The notes under the pieces: generated by a model
Databases searched by the model: none
What the model was told of the DNA's origin: nothing
Seen by the model: only the letters and a program-made list of their open reading frames with translations
Translations under genes and position numbers: made by a program
Shown: positions 6,461-9,094 of the stretch, one piece after another
How positions within the stretch are numbered: the first letter of the stretch is position 1
Layout of the letters: the number at the start of each line of letters is the position of its first letter
Assembly: GCA_022729835.1 (NCBI GenBank)
Contig: DZBC01000077.1
Coordinates: 1 to 9,094 of the forward strand
DNA from: Sulfuricurvum sp.
GTDB lineage: Bacteria; Campylobacterota; Campylobacteria; Campylobacterales; Sulfurimonadaceae
Length of the DNA: 9,094 nt
Direction of reading: 5' to 3'

Positions 6461-6973
6461 ATGAACCGTTTTTTCATCACCGTCGGTTATAGCGGACTCG
6501 CCCCTGTCGCGCCGGGCACCGTAGGATCACTCGTCGCTTTGGTCGCGGGTGTGCTGCTACTGCTGTTTGCCGGAACACAAACCCTCTTTCTTGCCACCAT
6601 ACTCGCCACCGTTGCGGGCATCAAGATGATCGATCTCTATGAAGCGCAAAGCGGCACGCATGATGACAAAAGTATCGTCATTGATGAACTCGCCGGAATG
6701 TGGCTGGCTCTGGGCATCGCGCCGGGGGTGAAGATCAGCACTGAGTCGCTTCTGGATCTCTCCAGCGGCCACGCAATCATGATCCTCTGCGCCTTTGGAT
6801 TTTTTCGCCTCTTTGATATCACCAAACCCTCGTACATTGGACGCATCGACCGCAACGTCAAAGGGGGCATGGGCGTCATGGGAGACGATCTACTCGCGGG
6901 TGTCGCCGCTGGTATCTGCGCCGCGATGCTCTGGCAGATATGGCTTTGGATCGCTCAAGGGTGGGGACTATGA
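6461..6973 (+). CDS. pgpA: Phosphatidylglycerophosphatase A
   Basis: A 170-aa inner-membrane PgpA, which dephosphorylates phosphatidylglycerol phosphate to phosphatidylglycerol. It opens with MNRFFITVGYSGLAPVAPGT, where APGTxGS is a family hallmark. The acidic active-site segment is DDKSIVIDE (68-76), and a second acidic motif GDDL lies near 141-144. Hydrophobic stretches at about 22-38, 41-57, 106-120 and 144-166 suggest three to four membrane passes. The ATG at 6461 follows the sat-like stop by 10 bp with an AGAAAGG site. The stop overlaps the next start (ATGA at 6970-6973). Length is normal and the order sat-like then pgpA matches C. jejuni. Confidence 0.93.
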   Translation: MNRFFITVGYSGLAPVAPGTVGSLVALVAGVLLLLFAGTQTLFLATILATVAGIKMIDLYEAQSGTHDDKSIVIDELAGMWLALGIAPGVKISTESLLDLSSGHAIMILCAFGFFRLFDITKPSYIGRIDRNVKGGMGVMGDDLLAGVAAGICAAMLWQIWLWIAQGWGL

Positions 6974-7776
6974 TGCATCCCGATCTGCTCTCCTCCATCG
7001 ACACCATCACACCGCTACCAGAATCGGTTCACGAGATAGAGCGGGTCTATCATGATGAACAGACCACCTTTGAAGATTTTGTCCATGTGATCGAAAAAGA
7101 CCCCCTACTCACCGCCGATATCCTGCGCGCCGTCAACGCTCCGATCTACGCCCTCAAAGCGCATGTCAGCAACATCCAACAAGCCATCTCCTTGCTGGGG
7201 CGCTCTGTCGTACGAACCCTTGCACTGCAAAGTGCGATCAACCGCTCTTTTGTCATCAACCTCTCACCCTATGCCATCACCAAAGGGGAGTTTGCCGCAG
7301 CAAGTGAAAAGCAGTTGGCCCTGTGCATCCACTGGCTGATCCGCAAAGAACCCAAGTGGCTGCATCTGCTTGCACCAAGTGCGTTTTTGATCCACCTTGG
7401 CCGGGTCGTGATCGCCAAATGGCTTATCGAAAAAGCTACGCCTTCCGCGCTACAGTTGGCGCTGGAGCGCACCTCTAGCCTCTTTGAAGCCGAACGCGAG
7501 CTCTGCGGACTAAGCGCGGCAGAAGTGAGTGCGCTACTCTTTGAGCGCTGGCATTTTGATCCTGCCATCGTGGCACTGATGCGCCAAAGCGTCGATCCCT
7601 TCGGGTGCGTCGCAGAAGCACGCAGACAAGCCGTTGCCTTACATGTAATCTGCAACACGATTGCTCCCGATGGAAGCATCGACGAATCCGCGGTCGACAC
7701 CCTCCGCCAAACGATTGCGCGCGAAGGACTCTCTACCGAAGACTACAACCGCGCCCTTGAGCGGCTCAGGCGTTAG
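6970..7776 (+). CDS. HDOD-domain protein
   Basis: A 268-aa cytoplasmic protein of the HDOD family (HD-related output domain), found in bacterial signalling and usually lacking phosphodiesterase activity. The signature region is at the N-terminus: SIDTITPLPES (9-19), then an EKDPLLTADILRAVNAP helix and IQQAISLLGRSVVRTLALQS. No canonical HD metal-binding pair is visible, and no GGDEF, EAL or kinase domain is attached. Two starts are possible, ATG 6970 or ATG 6973. I chose 6970 because it gives the classic ATGA overlap with pgpA; the frame upstream to 6940 lies within pgpA and is unlikely to be used. The stop TAG overlaps by 2-3 bp with the convergent gene's stop. Codons for L224-H225-V226 are a palindrome copy. 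The specific role is unknown. Confidence 0.9.
   Translation: MMHPDLLSSIDTITPLPESVHEIERVYHDEQTTFEDFVHVIEKDPLLTADILRAVNAPIYALKAHVSNIQQAISLLGRSVVRTLALQSAINRSFVINLSPYAITKGEFAAASEKQLALCIHWLIRKEPKWLHLLAPSAFLIHLGRVVIAKWLIEKATPSALQLALERTSSLFEAERELCGLSAAEVSALLFERWHFDPAIVALMRQSVDPFGCVAEARRQAVALHVICNTIAPDGSIDESAVDTLRQTIAREGLSTEDYNRALERLRR
7639..7648. repeat. TTACATGTAA palindrome, copy 4 (inside HDOD gene)
   Basis: Perfect palindrome read as TTA-CAT-GTA-A, encoding LHV at residues 224-226 of the HDOD protein. The codon frame is the same as in the ispDF and AroE-like copies. Confidence 0.9.
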
Positions 7777-8276
7777 ATCATCATCGGGTCGGAAGTCGGC
7801 TCGATCTCTTCGAAATCTTCGACGATCTGATCGAACATTTTGCGTATCTTTTCGATTTTGACACACCACCCTTCAAAGATCGAAGCCGATGCCGGAAACG
7901 CTTGTGAGAGTTCGCGGTAGATCATCATGCGCCCCTCAAGGTGGCGGCTGATCTCATCAAAAGCGCTGCGCAGATAGGCTTTGGACGTGGTATGACGAAA
8001 AAGTGCTTTCAGCATCTTTTTGCGCTCTTTCACCGGCAACGATTCATCAATCGCTTCGGCGATACGTTTGATATCAAGGCGTGATAGATAGACGCCGCTT
8101 TTGGCGGGAGAGAGCAGCCTATCTTGCAGATCGTCCACAAATGCGGGTGCCGGCTCTGTATCGGCGGCGTCACCTTGACCCTGACTGTTTTGACCCTCTT
8201 CGGGGTTGATCGCACACTCATTACGTACAAATTGCTCAAACTCTGCGCGTAAACTCTCTAGTTCTTCGGGTTTCAT
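7773..8276 (-). CDS. Helical protein of unknown function (167 aa)
   Basis: The encoded protein is mostly charged amphipathic helix. A flexible Gln/Gly/Asp/Pro-rich linker (about residues 25-45, EEGQNSQGQGD) separates a short N-terminal helix from the helical body. It has no signal peptide or membrane segment, and the C-terminus ends acidic then hydrophobic (EEIEPTSDPMMI). I chose the ATG at 8274-8276 rather than the GTG at 8285: the AAGGAG site (8285-8290) overlaps that GTG but lies 8 nt before the ATG, and the ATG gives an ATGA overlap with the upstream gene's stop. It is therefore translationally coupled to the AroE-like gene. I do not recognise the family. Its stop overlaps the HDOD stop on the other strand, leaving no room for a terminator. 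Confidence 0.85.
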   Translation of the reverse strand: MKPEELESLRAEFEQFVRNECAINPEEGQNSQGQGDAADTEPAPAFVDDLQDRLLSPAKSGVYLSRLDIKRIAEAIDESLPVKERKKMLKALFRHTTSKAYLRSAFDEISRHLEGRMMIYRELSQAFPASASIFEGWCVKIEKIRKMFDQIVEDFEEIEPTSDPMMI

Positions 8277-8959
8277 CGTGACCACTCCTTCAATAAAATA
8301 TGATACATCGTCTCGCAGTAAGGCTCAAGCATCTCCGTAGCCGCGATCCAGTGCGTCGCACCCTGCGCAGCCGTCACATACGCCTGTGGCATCGTATCGA
8401 TCACCAGATCAAAACCGCTCAGATCACTCTGCGGCGTGAGGCGGTTGATGTCGATTGCACGCTCCATCTGGTTGCCCAGCGACATCAGTGTCTCGATGAC
8501 TGGATCAAACCACGAAAGCTCCAAATGTCTCAGACGTAGTGCCAATGCAGCCGCAAGCGTACCTGAGCCCAGCACCGCTATATGGCTTACATGTAAGGCT
8601 TCTACCTGCGCCGCAATCGCCTCAGGTAAAACCCAAATACCCTCCAGTCGCCCCTGACGTATCATCAAAGCGTCACAAAAACCGCTCTTGCTTACCTCCG
8701 GTGTCGCAGTATCGAGCATCTTCGACACCGCATCTCGATACTCCGCACCGATCAACACCCCGCCAAGATGTGATTGGCGCATGTTGCTGATCGTAAAATA
8801 GAGATCATCTTCGCGGATGTTCATCGGGATCATCATTGCGTCGTTGCCGCCTGTTTTGAAGAGGCGGTTGAGCGTCACGCTAAAGCGGTTGCTCTGCGCC
8901 TTTTGTGCTATATATCCATAAAGCTTTGTTGTTGTAGTAATGGCGTTATGTTCATTCAT
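8273..8959 (-). CDS. Shikimate-dehydrogenase-like (AroE-like) protein lacking catalytic residues
   Basis: A 228-aa protein that resembles AroE in outline. Near the N-terminus are KLYGYIAQ (12-19) and SNRFSVTLN (23-31), like the AroE KxxGxIG and SxSPxxHN segments. GVLIGAEYRD (67-76) stands where AroE has NVTxPxK, and a glycine-rich nucleotide-binding loop VLGSGTLAAA (129-138) follows. The catalytic Lys aligns with R75, the conserved Asn with D96, and the GDNTDG motif is missing (GIWVLP). Shikimate oxidation is therefore unlikely, and a paralog with another role is more probable. At 228 aa it is shorter than a typical AroE of about 260-270. I chose ATG 8957-8959, preceded by GGGGGA, over the frame's upstream extension, which overlaps the zinc-ribbon gene. 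Codons for L122-H123-V124 are a palindrome copy. Confidence 0.75.
   Translation of the reverse strand: MNEHNAITTTTKLYGYIAQKAQSNRFSVTLNRLFKTGGNDAMMIPMNIREDDLYFTISNMRQSHLGGVLIGAEYRDAVSKMLDTATPEVSKSGFCDALMIRQGRLEGIWVLPEAIAAQVEALHVSHIAVLGSGTLAAALALRLRHLELSWFDPVIETLMSLGNQMERAIDINRLTPQSDLSGFDLVIDTMPQAYVTAAQGATHWIAATEMLEPYCETMYHILLKEWSR
8587..8596. repeat. TTACATGTAA palindrome, copy 5 (inside AroE-like gene)
   Basis: Perfect palindrome, extended to CTTACATGTAAG (8586-8597). On the coding minus strand it reads TTA-CAT-GTA-A, encoding LHV just before the nucleotide-binding loop of the AroE-like protein. Confidence 0.9.
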
Positions 8960-9094
8960 GATCGATCCCCCATAAAGTTCTGGCTTCATCCTCTTCAATA
9001 TCACAGCGGCGGCAACAGTTTTCACTGTGAAGCGAGACAAAATACGCACCGCATTCATGGCACATCTGGACGCGAAAATCACCCAGCCTTTGCA
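8952..9094 (-). CDS. C4 zinc-ribbon protein, C-terminal part
   Basis: An open frame enters from the right edge and ends at TGA (8952-8954). It overlaps the start of the AroE-like gene by 8 bp. The visible 46 residues contain MCHECGAYFVSLHSENCCRRC, with paired cysteines CxxC (CHEC) and CxxC (CRRC) about 12 residues apart. That pattern is a small zinc ribbon. The tail after it is acidic (DIEEDE) and ends RTLWGIDHE. Because the cysteine pattern is coherent and the overlap is typical of this operon, I treat it as a real gene whose start lies outside the window. The family is not recognised. It would be the upstream partner of the AroE-like and helical proteins. Confidence 0.7.
   Translation of the reverse strand, partial: QRLGDFRVQMCHECGAYFVSLHSENCCRRCDIEEDEARTLWGIDHE

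Noticed and set aside
8277..8285. GTG 8285 as start of the 167-aa protein
   Set aside because: It overlaps the AAGGAG site that serves the ATG at 8276, which also gives the ATGA overlap with the upstream stop.
48..8596. TTACATGTAA copies as a CRISPR array or insertion-sequence ends
   Set aside because: Spacing is irregular (tens of bp to several kb), there are no repeat-spacer units, no transposase, and copies sit inside intact genes.

Overview
The window looks like chromosome of a Campylobacterota (Epsilonproteobacteria) bacterium, probably a free-living sulfur oxidiser of the Sulfuricurvum/Sulfurovum/Sulfurimonas type. The base composition is near 50% G+C by eye, well above Campylobacter or Helicobacter. 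The assignment rests on gene order and families: mrp, then a fused ispDF, an HP1021/Cj1608-type orphan response regulator, a Cj1609-type ATP-sulfurylase-like protein and pgpA. As I recall it, this is the order of the Cj1606-Cj1610 block of C. jejuni. I see no mobile element, phage, CRISPR array, tRNA or rRNA.

Layout. Positions 1-57 are the last codons of an unidentified + strand gene. It converges on a small, extremely acidic protein gene (65-343, minus) that has its own sigma70-like promoter. Next, on the minus strand, is the thiC-mrp pair: thiC (1678-3048) is upstream and mrp (491-1651) downstream, and the pair ends in a hairpin terminator at 450-486. A 228-bp divergent region (3049-3276) carries a promoter for each direction. 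On the + strand, five genes are tightly packed from 3277 to 7776: ispDF, HP1021-like regulator, sat-like, pgpA and an HDOD-domain protein. Neighbours overlap by 4 to 23 bp or are separated by 10 bp. Their stop collides (3-bp overlap) with a minus-strand operon running in from the right edge: a zinc-ribbon protein (partial), a shikimate-dehydrogenase-like protein and a 167-aa helical protein, all overlapping.

Functions. The genes cover isoprenoid precursor synthesis (IspDF), thiamine pyrimidine synthesis (ThiC, an Fe-S radical-SAM enzyme), Fe-S carrier/ATPase function (Mrp), phosphatidylglycerol synthesis (PgpA) and regulation (orphan regulator, HDOD). Several products keep a family fold but have lost hallmark residues: the receiver has Ser at the phospho-acceptor position, the Sat-like protein lacks the sulfate-binding motif, the AroE-like protein lacks the catalytic Lys/Asp, and Mrp lacks its CxxC.

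The most unusual signal is a perfect 10-bp palindrome, TTACATGTAA. It occurs five times in 9.1 kb, where about 0.01 would be expected by chance, plus three one-mismatch copies. The copies lie inside coding sequence, on a stop codon, in an mrp terminator hairpin and against a ribosome binding site. This looks like a highly iterated palindrome, comparable in kind to cyanobacterial HIP1 or to DNA-uptake-type repeats.
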